From Roseateles sp. SL47 (lineage in GTDB: Bacteria; Pseudomonadota; Gammaproteobacteria; Burkholderiales; Burkholderiaceae_C): a stretch of DNA of 64,000 nt. The position numbers and the translations under genes were made by a program. The stretch lies in contig NZ_CP113068.1 in assembly GCF_026625885.1 (NCBI RefSeq), positions 5,022,001 to 5,086,000 on the forward strand, in the 5' to 3' direction. Under the pieces are notes generated by a model, which worked only from the letters and a program-made list of their open reading frames with translations, did no database searches and was not told the origin of the DNA. This document shows positions 41,627 through 50,398 of the stretch, one piece after another (the first letter of the stretch is position 1; each line of letters begins with the position of its first letter).

Positions 41627-42867
41627 GTCGAGGCTCCCATCAGCGCCTGGGCGGCACGGGCCACCTCGATAGGGGCGACCATCCGCAGGCAGTGGTGATG
41701 GCCCTGCACGCAAACGCTCTTCTGGCAATTGCGGCAGGGCACGTCATGGTTCAGCACACGGGCCGACACGCGCCAGGGCGTGTGCTGGGGGTTGGTCAGC
41801 GCGTAGAGATCCACCACCGGCGTCCCCACTGCTGCGGCCAGATGCACGGGGCCGCTGTTGTTGGCCACCAGCACCCGCGCCCCGGCGACAAGCGCCGCCA
41901 GTTCGCCCAGGCTGGGGAACCTCGGCAGCACCAGGCTGGGGCCCTGCATCGCAGCGCGGGCCGTATCCATCAGCCCTTGCTCGCTCTGGCCAGCGCAGAA
42001 CACCACCGCAGTGGAGGTGGTGTCACCACGCTGCAGCAAAAGATCTGCGGCCTGACCAAAGGCTTCGGGGGCATAACGACGTGATGAGGCGCTGGCCCCC
42101 GGATGCACCAGCACGTATCCCTGCCCTTCGCCCAGACCGGCCTGCCGAAGCAGCATACGCATGGCCGCCTCGTCCCTGGGCAAGACCCGAAACCGCAGCC
42201 GGTCATCGGCTGTGGACAGGCCCACATGGGCAACCAGATCCAGCTGACGCTGCACCTCATGGCGCATGCCCTCGCCCACCACGTCTGGATCGGTCACCTC
42301 GTCACTGAGCAGCCCGTAAGCACGTTCACGCACATGGGCCAGCGCCATCGGAATGCCGGCCATGCGGCAGACCAATGCTGCCGGCAAAGCACTCTGGGTA
42401 CACACCGTGAAGATGATGGCGGCATCAAAGTGACCACGCTGCAGGCGGCGCACCAGATGACGTTCCGCCTCACCGCGCATGTCGGAGGGCTCTGCGTCCA
42501 AGGCACGGGCGCCAGCCTTCATCCACGGCACATTGACACCGATGATGTCGTTGAGCATGTCGAGATGGGGTTTCAACACCTCGGTTCCGGGCGCGGCCAG
42601 CAGCGTCAATTCGGTCCACGGCAAGGTCTCCCGCACCGCAGCAAACGCTGGCGTGCTCATCAGCACATCCCCCAGATGGTCGAGCCGCACCAGCAGCACA
42701 CGGCGCACGTTGCACCAGCGCCGATGACGATCCCGGGCGACCGGGTCTTCGTCCGGCCCCACACAGGGCGGGCTGGGCGCCTGCGGAGCGCTCAGGGCCG
42801 GTGCCGACACCGAAAGATCGCTCGTGCGCTCCGCCCGTTCCTCGGCGAGCCCGTTCGACACCGTCAT
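41623..42867 (-). CDS. GT9-family (heptosyltransferase-like) glycosyltransferase
   Basis: 414 aa, second GT9 enzyme of the operon: VRRVLLVRLDHLGDVLMSTPAFAAVRETLP, then VLVHPGASASSRRYAPEAFGQAADLL and VANNSGPVHLAAAVGTPVVDLYA. Carries the Cys motif CRNCQKSVCVQGHHHC near the end. ATG 42867 overlaps the upstream stop (ATGA). Donor probably ADP-heptose (inference from family and linkage). Confidence 0.9.
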   Translation of the reverse strand: MTVSNGLAEERAERTSDLSVSAPALSAPQAPSPPCVGPDEDPVARDRHRRWCNVRRVLLVRLDHLGDVLMSTPAFAAVRETLPWTELTLLAAPGTEVLKPHLDMLNDIIGVNVPWMKAGARALDAEPSDMRGEAERHLVRRLQRGHFDAAIIFTVCTQSALPAALVCRMAGIPMALAHVRERAYGLLSDEVTDPDVVGEGMRHEVQRQLDLVAHVGLSTADDRLRFRVLPRDEAAMRMLLRQAGLGEGQGYVLVHPGASASSRRYAPEAFGQAADLLLQRGDTTSTAVVFCAGQSEQGLMDTARAAMQGPSLVLPRFPSLGELAALVAGARVLVANNSGPVHLAAAVGTPVVDLYALTNPQHTPWRVSARVLNHDVPCRNCQKSVCVQGHHHCLRMVAPIEVARAAQALMGAST

Positions 42868-44309
42868 TGCCCCCCCTGCCATTGACGCGGCCGGGTGACC
42901 ATCGCCGCCACTTGCGCCACATCGCGGGCCACGGACTTGCCCAGCGGCGAACCGGGGCCTGGCCGCAGCGTGGTCACGGTTCGCGCCACCTGGGGTTGAT
43001 CCATGGGAATGGCGTCAGGATCGGCGATGGGGGGTGGCATCAGCCGCAGCGTCGGCTCCGCAGCATGGATCCGGCGCTGGCGAGCGACACGGGCATAGAC
43101 CTGCGCCAGCTTCTCGGCGACGCTGTCCCAGGTGAATTCCCGTTGCACTCGAGCCAGCCCGGCCCTTCCCATGAGTCGCCCCAGTGCCGGATGGCGACGC
43201 AGGTCATCCAGCCTCATGGCCAATGCCCGGGGGTCTTTGGGCGGCACCAGATAACCGGTCAATCCATCCGCCACCGTGTGCTGAATGCCACCCACGGCGG
43301 CGCCAATCACCGGCGTCCCGCAGGCCATGGCCTCCAGCGGGGTAATGCCGAACGGCTCATACCAGGGTGTTGTGACAAACACATCAGCGGCCAGGTAGTA
43401 GTCGCGCAACTGTTGCCGATCCCTGCGCCCCACGAACTGAACCCACGGCGCGCAGCCCTCCTCCTGCGCCACTCCGCGCAGGCGGGCGATTTCCGGGGTG
43501 CGCGTCTCGTCGGGCACCACAGAGTCACCGCCCACGATCAGCAATCGCCAGGGCACCGACTGATCCAATCGCGCCACCGCACGAATGACGTTGTCCACGC
43601 CCTTGCGCGGCACCAGCCGCCCCAACTGGAGCACGATGAACTCATCCTGCGCCAGCCCCAGGCGCCGCCGCGCGGCGCGTCGGTCGCCAGGCCCGAACTC
43701 CTCCAGATCCACGCCGCAAGGCACTTGAGCAATGCGACTCGGCAACGCGCCATAGTGCTCCATCAGGTCGGCCGCATCCTGGGGGCATTCGGCAATGACG
43801 CAGTCCGCTTCACAGGCAATGCGGCGTTCCAGTGCGATCCGTTCCGCCGGAAAAGCATCGACCTCCCGCTGATGAAGCCGTCGCACCGCCCCAAGTGCAT
43901 GGAAGGTTTGCACCAGCGGCACCTGCAACTGGCGCTGAAGCCGCAGCCCGACCAGTCCCGACATGAAGAAGTTGGCATGCACCAGGTCGTAAGGCAGGCT
44001 GCGGCGCATCAGCCGAAGGGCCTCGGACCCGAAGACTTTCATGTAGGGCATCAGTTGCTCCTTGGGCACGAACGCCGGAGGGCCCGCGTCGATGTGAAGC
44101 ACACGAACGCCAGGCCGCATGTCCACCGCAGTCGGAAGACTGCGGTGGTCCCGCCGCGTGAGCACATCCACTTGGTGACCGTGTCTCGCGAGGGCCGCCG
44201 CGACATGCGCCACATAGACGTTCTGCCCACCCGCATCCACGCTGCCCTGTTGCGCCAATGGCGAAGCGTGCTCGCTGATCAGCGCCACTCTCAAGGCTTG
44301 GTTGCTCAT
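42864..44309 (-). CDS. GT4-family glycosyltransferase
   Basis: 481 aa. Full GT-B fold: VALISEHASPLAQQGSVDAGGQNVYVAHVAAAL (the G-G-Q-N donor loop seen in sucrose-phosphate-synthase/MshA-type enzymes), VVHANFF-like segment, IVLQLGRLVPRKGVDNVIRA and the E-x7-E motif in TPWYEPFGITPLEAMACG. ATG 44309 has GGAG upstream. First gene of the five-glycosyltransferase operon; a sigma-54 match ends 30 bases before the ATG. Confidence 0.92.
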   Translation of the reverse strand: MSNQALRVALISEHASPLAQQGSVDAGGQNVYVAHVAAALARHGHQVDVLTRRDHRSLPTAVDMRPGVRVLHIDAGPPAFVPKEQLMPYMKVFGSEALRLMRRSLPYDLVHANFFMSGLVGLRLQRQLQVPLVQTFHALGAVRRLHQREVDAFPAERIALERRIACEADCVIAECPQDAADLMEHYGALPSRIAQVPCGVDLEEFGPGDRRAARRRLGLAQDEFIVLQLGRLVPRKGVDNVIRAVARLDQSVPWRLLIVGGDSVVPDETRTPEIARLRGVAQEEGCAPWVQFVGRRDRQQLRDYYLAADVFVTTPWYEPFGITPLEAMACGTPVIGAAVGGIQHTVADGLTGYLVPPKDPRALAMRLDDLRRHPALGRLMGRAGLARVQREFTWDSVAEKLAQVYARVARQRRIHAAEPTLRLMPPPIADPDAIPMDQPQVARTVTTLRPGPGSPLGKSVARDVAQVAAMVTRPRQWQGGQ

Positions 44310-44338
44310 GACTGCTCCGTTCGTGATGCAAGGAAGAA

Positions 44339-44354
44339 GGCAAACCGTGTACCT
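44339..44354 (-). promoter_or_regulatory. Sigma-54 promoter for the 44.3-37.5 kb glycan operon
   Basis: Minus strand reads AGGTACACGGTTTGCC: GG, AC and TTGC conserved with 10-base spacing. Expected start ~44329, 20 bases before the ATG. Confidence 0.7.
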
Positions 44355-44412
44355 CCGGGCAGAAACCCTGACGCGAGAGATTCCTTTATTCATGGGACTT
44401 TTCGCAGAAATC

Positions 44413-44443
44413 ATGAAAAAAGGCGTCCCGAAGGACGCCTTTG
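44413..44443 (-). terminator. Rho-independent terminator after the Asn-rich protein gene
   Basis: On the minus strand a 10-bp stem (AAAGGCGTCC with its complement, loop of 4) is followed by a T-run, 37 bases past the stop at 44480. Confidence 0.88.
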
Positions 44444-44479
44444 GCGATGCCGGTGGCGCTGGTGTGCGCCAACGCAGGC

Positions 44480-44854
44480 TCAGTTGCGGTCAGCGCGCGT
44501 GGGCAAGGAACGGTCGTTGCTGGCGCCAGCAGCCGTGTTGTCGGTCGACATGGAACCCGAGCTGTTCGGGTCCATGGTGGACGGGCTGTTGTTGCCGTTG
44601 TTCCGGCTGCCCGTGCCGGGGCCTGTGGACGAATTGTTCATGCCATTGGCATTGTTCGAATTCGTCGTCGTGGCATTGCTGCGATTCATCGGGTCATTGT
44701 TGTTGGACAGGGGGTCATTGGTGCGGTCCCGGGCGCTGGTGGAGCCCGAGCTGCCCTGCGCCCCACCGCCGGCACTCTGTGCATGCAGAATGCCCACGCC
44801 AGTGGCGAGTGCCACGGCCATGGCAACGGTAGTGATCTTGGAACGGGTGTTCAT
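44480..44854 (-). CDS. Small exported Asn/Ser-rich protein
   Basis: 124 aa. Signal peptide (SKITTVAMAVALATGVGILHA-Q) then a disordered body rich in Asn, Ser, Thr, Gly and Asp (NNNDPMNRSNATTTNSNNAN). ATG 44854 follows AAGGAG. Monocistronic: sigma-54 promoter match upstream, terminator downstream. It sits between glycosyltransferase genes; a matrix or envelope role is a guess. Confidence 0.75.
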   Translation of the reverse strand: MNTRSKITTVAMAVALATGVGILHAQSAGGGAQGSSGSTSARDRTNDPLSNNNDPMNRSNATTTNSNNANGMNNSSTGPGTGSRNNGNNSPSTMDPNSSGSMSTDNTAAGASNDRSLPTRADRN

Positions 44855-44970
44855 GGCTATCTCCTTGAATCGTTGAAAACAACAGGATGACGCGTAGAAC
44901 CAGGCGTACACCCCATCACGGCATGGTGAACACACCGCGTGGCAACGTCGGCCCTGTGCGCCCTCCACGC

Positions 44971-44986
44971 GGCAAGCCCGATGCCC
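44971..44986 (-). promoter_or_regulatory. Sigma-54 promoter for the Asn-rich exported protein
   Basis: Minus strand reads GGGCATCGGGCTTGCC: GGCA and TTGC with 10 bases between GG and GC. Expected start ~44960, leaving a ~106-base leader. Confidence 0.7.
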
Positions 44987-45020
44987 GTCCGCCAAGGATT
45001 TTGGGCATCGACGCACCGCC

Positions 45021-46331
45021 CTACGGCGTCTGGACTGCCGGGAGCACCGGCATGGCGGACGCCACCGCTGCGGGATCCACCATCACCGAGGCAGCCGTTC
45101 CCGCCGCCTGGACGGGCTGGCGCAAGGCCTGGGCCACCGTCTGGCCACGAGAGGGAAGGCCGCGAGGCGCACTGCCGATACGACGCGGCTCGGTCGATCC
45201 CGGCCTGGCTAGCAGGCGCAGACGCTGGGCCACCGCTTCGAGCCGTTGACTGAGCTGGTGCCGTTCTTCCATGCTGACGCGAGCCCGCTCCGCCATTCGC
45301 CGACGGAGTTCCGGCTGCGTCAGCATCTGATGGATCCGACCGGCGGTGTCGTCATGGTCCCGTGGTGCCACCAGCCAACCGCTGCGGCCATGTTCCACAA
45401 TCTCCGGCACGCCCCCCACCCGAGTGGCCACCACCGCCAACCCACTGGCCATACCCTCCATCAATGCGAGCGGCATGGCTTCCGAGTTGGAGCTGCTGAC
45501 CTGGAGGTCCAGATCGTGATAGACCGGCAGCACATCGTCGATTCGACCGATCAGGTGCACATGCGACTGCAATCCCTGCCGCTGGATCAGTTCCACCAGC
45601 TGCGAGCGCATGGGCCCTTCTCCAACCAGCACCAGATGCACGTCGGGCATGCGCTCGTGAAGCACGCCAGCGGCGCGGATGAACACGTCTGGCGCCTTCT
45701 CGGGAGACAGCCGGCCGACAAAGCCCACCAGCCAGGCGTCATGCGGCAGCCCCAGTTGCTCGCGCAGCCCGCTGGAAGGCCGCGGGCCGGGCCGAAATGC
45801 CTGCGTGTCCACACCGTTGGGCTCACAACTCAGTTTTTCCGGGTCGATGCCCAGGCCCAGGGCATGGTAGTAGCTGTGCTGGCAGACCACGCTGAGATGA
45901 CTGCCCACCATGCGATGCACTTCCAGATCGGGCATGATGATCTGGCGACCATGGATGGTGGAGACCACCGGAACGCCGGTGACACGGCCCACCAGGCCCG
46001 CCAGCTGATGCGCGTTGGGCAAATGGGCATGGAGCAGGTCCACCTGCCCATGACGCACCAGTCCGGTCACCATCTGAATGGCCTGCCAGGGTGGGTCCTC
46101 CGGCATGGGCACCACCACCACGGCGGCGCCAGCGGCCCGCACGCGGTCGGTGAAGTCGCCCTCGAAGGGGCAGAGCACGGTAAACCGGAACCGGTCCCCC
46201 TGCCCCAGATGTTCAATCAGGCGCTCGACGCAGCGTTCCATGCCGCCGACGATGCCGTTACCCACCACTTCCAGCACATGAAGCCGCTGCGAGGAAGTGT
46301 CCAGACCTTGAAGCTGAGGGGACTTGTCCAT
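45021..46331 (-). CDS. GT4-family glycosyltransferase with C-terminal extension
   Basis: 436 aa. HVLEVVGNGIVGGMERCVERLIEHL at the N-terminus, LLHAHLPNAHQLAGLVGR, VGFVGRLSPEKAPDVFIRAA and SSSNSEAMPLALMEGMASGLAVVAT (E-x7-E). Residues beyond ~375 are an Ala/Pro/Arg-rich tail outside the fold. Third gene of the unit that starts at 48524; 50 bases after the amidohydrolase gene. Confidence 0.92.
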   Translation of the reverse strand: MDKSPQLQGLDTSSQRLHVLEVVGNGIVGGMERCVERLIEHLGQGDRFRFTVLCPFEGDFTDRVRAAGAAVVVVPMPEDPPWQAIQMVTGLVRHGQVDLLHAHLPNAHQLAGLVGRVTGVPVVSTIHGRQIIMPDLEVHRMVGSHLSVVCQHSYYHALGLGIDPEKLSCEPNGVDTQAFRPGPRPSSGLREQLGLPHDAWLVGFVGRLSPEKAPDVFIRAAGVLHERMPDVHLVLVGEGPMRSQLVELIQRQGLQSHVHLIGRIDDVLPVYHDLDLQVSSSNSEAMPLALMEGMASGLAVVATRVGGVPEIVEHGRSGWLVAPRDHDDTAGRIHQMLTQPELRRRMAERARVSMEERHQLSQRLEAVAQRLRLLARPGSTEPRRIGSAPRGLPSRGQTVAQALRQPVQAAGTAASVMVDPAAVASAMPVLPAVQTP

Positions 46332-46381
46332 GAAGGGGATCGGGGCTCGTTGAAGATCCGCGACCGGCCGAAGGCTGCCGT

Positions 46382-47326
46382 TCAGCAGCAGATCGGCCGC
46401 CAGGGTCGCGGGACAGAAGCGTGAGCAGCACCACCGCCGCCCGTGCTGTCTTCATCATGGGCGTTCCGGCGTGGCAGCCCATGCGGCCGGGCAAGGGCCA
46501 TCGGCGGGGCCTCGGCCTCCAGCTTGAGCCCCAGCCAGGCAGCCGCCGTGCCACACCATAGGCGGTGGCGTGTGTCTGCGCCCAGTTCCAGTTCGTCCAT
46601 CAGGTCGATCACCCACTGGCGACGCTCCATGACATGGGCGCCGGAGCAAGGCAGGAAGCAGTCGCTGCCGAATTGCAGCGCCCCGGCCCCCAACACCTCC
46701 AGCATGCGGGCCAGCACCTCCCGCCGGTAGGCCGGTGGTGGACCGAAGGAAATGTCCAGCCGGAACTGCGCCTGCTCATACGGGATGCCGTGGATGCGGT
46801 CGATCAGGGCCACGGCGAGCGCCTCATCGGTCCACGGCCATCCCATGTGGGCCAGGGCCACACGGGTGCGCGGATGGTCCCGCAGGGCCTCGAAATAGGT
46901 CGGCCGACAGAACCTGCCGGAACGACCATCAATGAAGATGCCGCTGTGGAAGAGCAGCGGCAGGGCCAGCTCGTTGGCCACCGCAAACACCGGTTGCACC
47001 CGCTCTTCATAGGGGTACCAGCCGGTGGGCACCATTTTGCAACCGCGTAGCCCCAGGTCCTCGACGGCGTATCGAAGATCCTGGGGCGCGGCGGGGTCGC
47101 GAGGGTCCACCACCGCGAAGCCGATCAGGCGGTCGGGGTGATGGCGCACCAGGCGCGACAAATGCTCATTGGCGCGCCGCAGGGATGCGGCGTCATTCAA
47201 GGAGTACCCATCCCCCAGGAAGGGCGCCAGCAATACACCGGTGTCGATGCCGGCCTCGTCGAGCGTGCGCAAGACATCGGTGGTGTTTTCACGTCCGGTG
47301 CAATGCAGGTGGGCGTCGATGATCAT
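46382..47326 (-). CDS. Amidohydrolase-family (TIM-barrel) metal-dependent hydrolase
   Basis: 314 aa. Metal-binding IIDAHLHC at the start, then GCKMVPTGWYP, LLFHSGIF, VALAHMGWPW and FGSDCFLP, the strand-end His/Asp set of amidohydrolase family 2. These enzymes hydrolyse or decarboxylate ring and amide substrates; the one here is unknown. It lies between two glycosyltransferases, so a sugar or lipid-carrier modification is conceivable. C-terminal ~40 residues are low complexity. Confidence 0.85.
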   Translation of the reverse strand: MIIDAHLHCTGRENTTDVLRTLDEAGIDTGVLLAPFLGDGYSLNDAASLRRANEHLSRLVRHHPDRLIGFAVVDPRDPAAPQDLRYAVEDLGLRGCKMVPTGWYPYEERVQPVFAVANELALPLLFHSGIFIDGRSGRFCRPTYFEALRDHPRTRVALAHMGWPWTDEALAVALIDRIHGIPYEQAQFRLDISFGPPPAYRREVLARMLEVLGAGALQFGSDCFLPCSGAHVMERRQWVIDLMDELELGADTRHRLWCGTAAAWLGLKLEAEAPPMALARPHGLPRRNAHDEDSTGGGGAAHASVPRPWRPICC

Positions 47327-47339
47327 GGTCAGGTGGCTC

Positions 47340-48524
47340 TCAGGCGGCTCTCAGGCGGGTTCTCACCATCGGCGTTTGCGTCTGTGCGGGACGGGACACT
47401 TCCGCCAGCCAGCGTCGTACCTTCTCCGCACTCGCATCCCAACCGCTCGCGGCGACAACGGCCATGGATGCCTGGATGTGACGGCGACGCAACTCCGCAC
47501 TGTCCTGCAATGCGTCTTCACACTGGCGGATGAACGCGTCCGGCTCCGCAGCAATTCGGACCACGGCGCCATACAGGCCAACCACGTCTGCCACCGGCGT
47601 GCTCACCACCGGTTTCTCGCCGGCCAGATATTCCAGCGTCTTGGTGGGGCTGATGAATCGCGTGCTTTCGTTCAGCGCAAAGGGCATCAGGCAGACATTC
47701 CAGGTCGACAGCAGGTAAGGAAGCGCCTGATAACTTTGCATCCCCAGCCAATGCAGGTTGGACCGCCTCGGCAAATCTTCCGGTGAAATCTTCACCACCG
47801 GGCCGACCATGACCATCTGCCAGTCCGGTCGCGCGGCGGCCACGGCATCCAGCAGGGCCAGATCCATGCGTTCGTCGATCACCCCGAAAAAGCCGAGGCG
47901 AGGATGAGCGATGCCCGCCTGCACCTGTTCGGCATGAGTGGCCTGTGGATGGGTTGCATCCAGATGGTCCGGTGAAAAGTGAGCGGCATCCACCGCACTG
48001 GGCAGGCAGTACACCCTTGGATGCAGCTTGCGCTTGGCCTGATGCAGCGCCGGCCCTCCGCACAACACCAGATCGGCCGCCTGCATGAGCGCGTTCTCCC
48101 GCTGCCTCAGTTGGGGCGGCGCGTGCTTGAATGCGGACAGTTCGTCCATGCAGTCATACACCAGGGCGCGCGGATGGAGCCCGGCAATCAGCGGCAGCGC
48201 CATCGGGGTGTAGAGCCAGACGAGATAGTCACGCACACTGCGCTGGTTCAGCGCCTGTTCCAGCAGGGGGAGCAGCGTCGGCAATTGGGCATCGTCAAAG
48301 CCCGGTGCATTCACCGGCGTGTACGGCACCAGCACCTCCACCGCAGGTCCACCACCAGGAGGCGACTCCATGCGGCTTTCGATGCGCGCGGGGCCGTTGC
48401 GATCCAGGACCGGTTCTTCGATGAAGAGGACTTGATAAGCGCTGGCAATACGAGACATCAGATGTTGGGGGCGCTGGTATACAAAGCCCCAGCGCAAATG
48501 GGAGAACACGATCAGATTAGGCAT
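47340..48524 (-). CDS. Glycosyltransferase of the TuaH type
   Basis: 394 aa. Opens IVFSHLRWGFVYQRPQHLMSRIA, the typical start of the TuaH-like GT4 relatives; later LVYDCMDELSAF, PRLGFFGVIDERMDLALLDAVA and the C-terminal FISPTKTLEYLAGEKPVVSTPV. ATG 48524 follows GGGAACTCCC. First gene of a three-gene unit, with a sigma-54 promoter match ~70 bases upstream. Confidence 0.88.
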   Translation of the reverse strand: MPNLIVFSHLRWGFVYQRPQHLMSRIASAYQVLFIEEPVLDRNGPARIESRMESPPGGGPAVEVLVPYTPVNAPGFDDAQLPTLLPLLEQALNQRSVRDYLVWLYTPMALPLIAGLHPRALVYDCMDELSAFKHAPPQLRQRENALMQAADLVLCGGPALHQAKRKLHPRVYCLPSAVDAAHFSPDHLDATHPQATHAEQVQAGIAHPRLGFFGVIDERMDLALLDAVAAARPDWQMVMVGPVVKISPEDLPRRSNLHWLGMQSYQALPYLLSTWNVCLMPFALNESTRFISPTKTLEYLAGEKPVVSTPVADVVGLYGAVVRIAAEPDAFIRQCEDALQDSAELRRRHIQASMAVVAASGWDASAEKVRRWLAEVSRPAQTQTPMVRTRLRAA

Positions 48525-48591
48525 GGGAGTTCCCAGGTGCAACGGGTTTGCCGGCGCCTTGGGATGGAAAGGGGTGGCATGCATTGCTGCG

Positions 48592-48607
48592 TGCAAGGAC
48601 CGGTCCA
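48592..48607 (-). promoter_or_regulatory. Sigma-54 promoter for the 48.5-45.0 kb glycan operon
   Basis: Minus strand reads TGGACCGGTCCTTGCA: TGG, CG and TTGCA conserved, spacing 10. Expected start ~48581, 57 bases before the ATG at 48524. Confidence 0.78.
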
Positions 48608-48651
48608 CCAGGCCGGTCGGCCGACGGAGGGGCCGCCGGGCCCCTCCGCTG

Positions 48652-48681
48652 GACAAAAGGCGCCTCGTAGCGCCTTTTGTC
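48652..48681 (-). terminator. Terminator of the low-complexity protein gene
   Basis: A 12-bp perfect stem (48652-48663 with 48670-48681, loop 6) begins right after the stop and ends in TTTTGT on the minus strand. A second hairpin without T-run, 48625-48648, follows. Confidence 0.85.
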
Positions 48682-48682
48682 T

Positions 48683-49972
48683 TTACTTCGTCTTGCCAGA
48701 CGAAGACGTGGATGACAGCGATGAACCGGTGGCGCCGTCGCTACCGGTGGTGGGCCCGGTGCTGCTTCCCAGGGTGCTACCGCTGCCCAGGCTGGAACCG
48801 GAGGTGCCGCTGGTACCGGAGACACCTGAGGCACCGCTGGTTCCGCTGTTACCGCTGGAACCGCTCAGTCCACTGGAGCGCCCCCCGGCCATGGAGCCGC
48901 TGCCCACCGACACGTCCGAGGTGTCTGACGAACTGCTGCCAGTGCGGTTGGAACGCCACTTGTTGAAGTCCTCGCTGAACTTCTTGTAGCGGTCCTGGCG
49001 CCAGGAGTGGTAGTCATCATCCAGATTGCGCAGTTGCTCGGTGCGCCACTGGTGATAGTCAGGGTCGTGGTGGACCTGCTGGCCGCTGCCGTAGTTCTGG
49101 CCTTGGCCTTGACCTTGTCCATAGCCACCGTAACCGCCCTGAGCGCCCTGAGCGCCCTGAGCACCGCCTTGGGAGCCTCCTTGCGCCCCCCCTTGCGCCT
49201 GAGGGCCCTGGTAGCCGCCCTGGGAGCCCAGGTAGCCCCCTTGGCCACCGCCGTAGCCCCCCTGGCCGCCGCCATAGCTGCCCTGGCTGCTGCCATAGCT
49301 GCCCGGGTTGCTGCCATAGCCGCCCTGACCGCCTTGATATCCACCGCCCTGGTAGCTTCCAGCCTGATAGCTGCCGCCCTGGTTGCCACCTTGGTAGCCG
49401 CCGTCGCCGCCACCGTAGCCGCTGCCCTGGCCGCCATAGCTGCCGCCATAGTTACCCTGGCCCGCCCCAGCGCCAGTATTGCTTCCGTAGTTGCCTCCGT
49501 AGCCACCGGCACTGGAGCCGTAGCCACTGGAGGCGCCGTAGTGGCCGCGGAAGTCCTGTGAGCCACCACGATCTTCCCGGGACCCTTCATGCCGCGGCCC
49601 CTGGTCGCGATAGCCGCCCTGGGGTCCATTGCCATATTGGCCTTGATACCCGGCAGAAGCTTCGCTGCCTTCGTAGCTCCGCGAGCCGCCTTGCAGGCCA
49701 CTCGGGTAGCCGCCCTGCGAACCACCTGGATAGCTACCCTGATGGCTCCCCTGGGAGCCGCCCTGATAGCCGCCCTGATAGCCACCTTGGCCGTAGTCGT
49801 CACGATGCCCGCCCTGCCCCTGTTGAGGCTGCTGGCTCTGGTAGCCCTGCGAGCCGCCATATTGCTGGCCTTGTTGACTTTGCTGGCCGTACTCAGTGCG
49901 CTGCGAGGACTGTTGTCCTTCGTTGCGGCGCTGGTCGCTGCCTTGTCCTCGGTGTTGCCCTTGCTGGTTCAT
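48683..49972 (-). CDS. Gly/Tyr/Gln-rich low-complexity protein with YHxWR-type conserved segment
   Basis: 429 aa. Residues 1-290 are almost wholly Gly, Gln, Tyr and Ser in GGYQGG/GSYGGG-type repeats, resembling the prion-like domains of eukaryotic RNA-binding proteins. Near residue 300 lies a conserved-looking segment, DPDYHQWRTEQLRNLDDDYHSWRQ followed by DRYKKFSEDFNKWR, then a Ser/Gly/Thr tail. No signal peptide or membrane helix. ATG 49972 has AAAGGA upstream. Monocistronic, with its own sigma-54 promoter and terminator. A stress-granule-like, matrix or desiccation role is speculation. Confidence 0.82.
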   Translation of the reverse strand: MNQQGQHRGQGSDQRRNEGQQSSQRTEYGQQSQQGQQYGGSQGYQSQQPQQGQGGHRDDYGQGGYQGGYQGGSQGSHQGSYPGGSQGGYPSGLQGGSRSYEGSEASAGYQGQYGNGPQGGYRDQGPRHEGSREDRGGSQDFRGHYGASSGYGSSAGGYGGNYGSNTGAGAGQGNYGGSYGGQGSGYGGGDGGYQGGNQGGSYQAGSYQGGGYQGGQGGYGSNPGSYGSSQGSYGGGQGGYGGGQGGYLGSQGGYQGPQAQGGAQGGSQGGAQGAQGAQGGYGGYGQGQGQGQNYGSGQQVHHDPDYHQWRTEQLRNLDDDYHSWRQDRYKKFSEDFNKWRSNRTGSSSSDTSDVSVGSGSMAGGRSSGLSGSSGNSGTSGASGVSGTSGTSGSSLGSGSTLGSSTGPTTGSDGATGSSLSSTSSSGKTK

Positions 49973-50047
49973 GTCGCATCCTTTCGTTCGTCTGAACGGT
50001 TGAATAAGCTCGAGACCCCCTGATGCGTGGGGTCCCCACTTCGATTT

Positions 50048-50063
50048 GGCAATGGGTGTGCCG
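50048..50063 (-). promoter_or_regulatory. Sigma-54 promoter for the low-complexity protein
   Basis: Minus strand reads CGGCACACCCATTGCC: GGCAC and TTGC conserved, spacing 10. Expected start ~50037, 65 bases before the ATG. Confidence 0.8.
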
Positions 50064-50153
50064 CAAGCGATGAATGCAAGGGATGCGATGGATGCGATGG
50101 ATTCGATGGGTGCGCTTAAGGCAACGAGCGTTCTCTCTAGAACGAAGCGGTGA

Positions 50154-50294
50154 TCAGGCGGCTCTCTCAACCGTCATTCGAAATGACTCAGACCTCTCTT
50201 CATTCAAAGCAAGAGAAGCGTTTCTTGCTGCACCGCTTGCGCCGACAACCCCGATGCCATCAATATTTGCAGGCGATTTGACAATCGCATTCAT
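50154..50294 (-). CDS. Possible 46-aa peptide gene in an AT-rich gap
   Basis: ATG at 50294, stop at 50154; encodes a 46-residue peptide with a Gly/Ala-rich centre (DGIGVVGASGAARNASLAL) and a charged end. Its ATG overlaps (ATGA) the stop of an 8-codon upstream frame (MNPAIAEQ, from ~50318) that has GAGGA five bases before its own ATG, a layout that would allow translational coupling. Local GC is ~47% in a sampled line. No homologue recognised; could be chance. Confidence 0.3.
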   Translation of the reverse strand: MNAIVKSPANIDGIGVVGASGAARNASLALNEERSESFRMTVERAA

Positions 50295-50346
50295 TGTTCT
50301 GCGATGGCCGGATTCATTGAATTCCTCAATGTTTACGCTAACACGC

Positions 50347-50385
50347 GGGAGATTGAAGTGGGAGATTGAAGTGGGAGATTGAATT
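50347..50385. repeat. Three 13-bp direct repeats
   Basis: GGGAGATTGAAGT twice, then GGGAGATTGAATT, head to tail, between the YihY stop and the possible peptide gene. Could be slippage or a repeated binding site. Confidence 0.9.
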
Positions 50386-50398
50386 TGGAGATGAATGC

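Noticed and set aside
49007..49561. Hydrophobic Ala/Val/Thr frame on the + strand opposite the low-complexity gene
   Set aside because: It is the antisense of Gly/Tyr/Gln codons, which yields repeated Ala/Val/Ile; not a real membrane protein.
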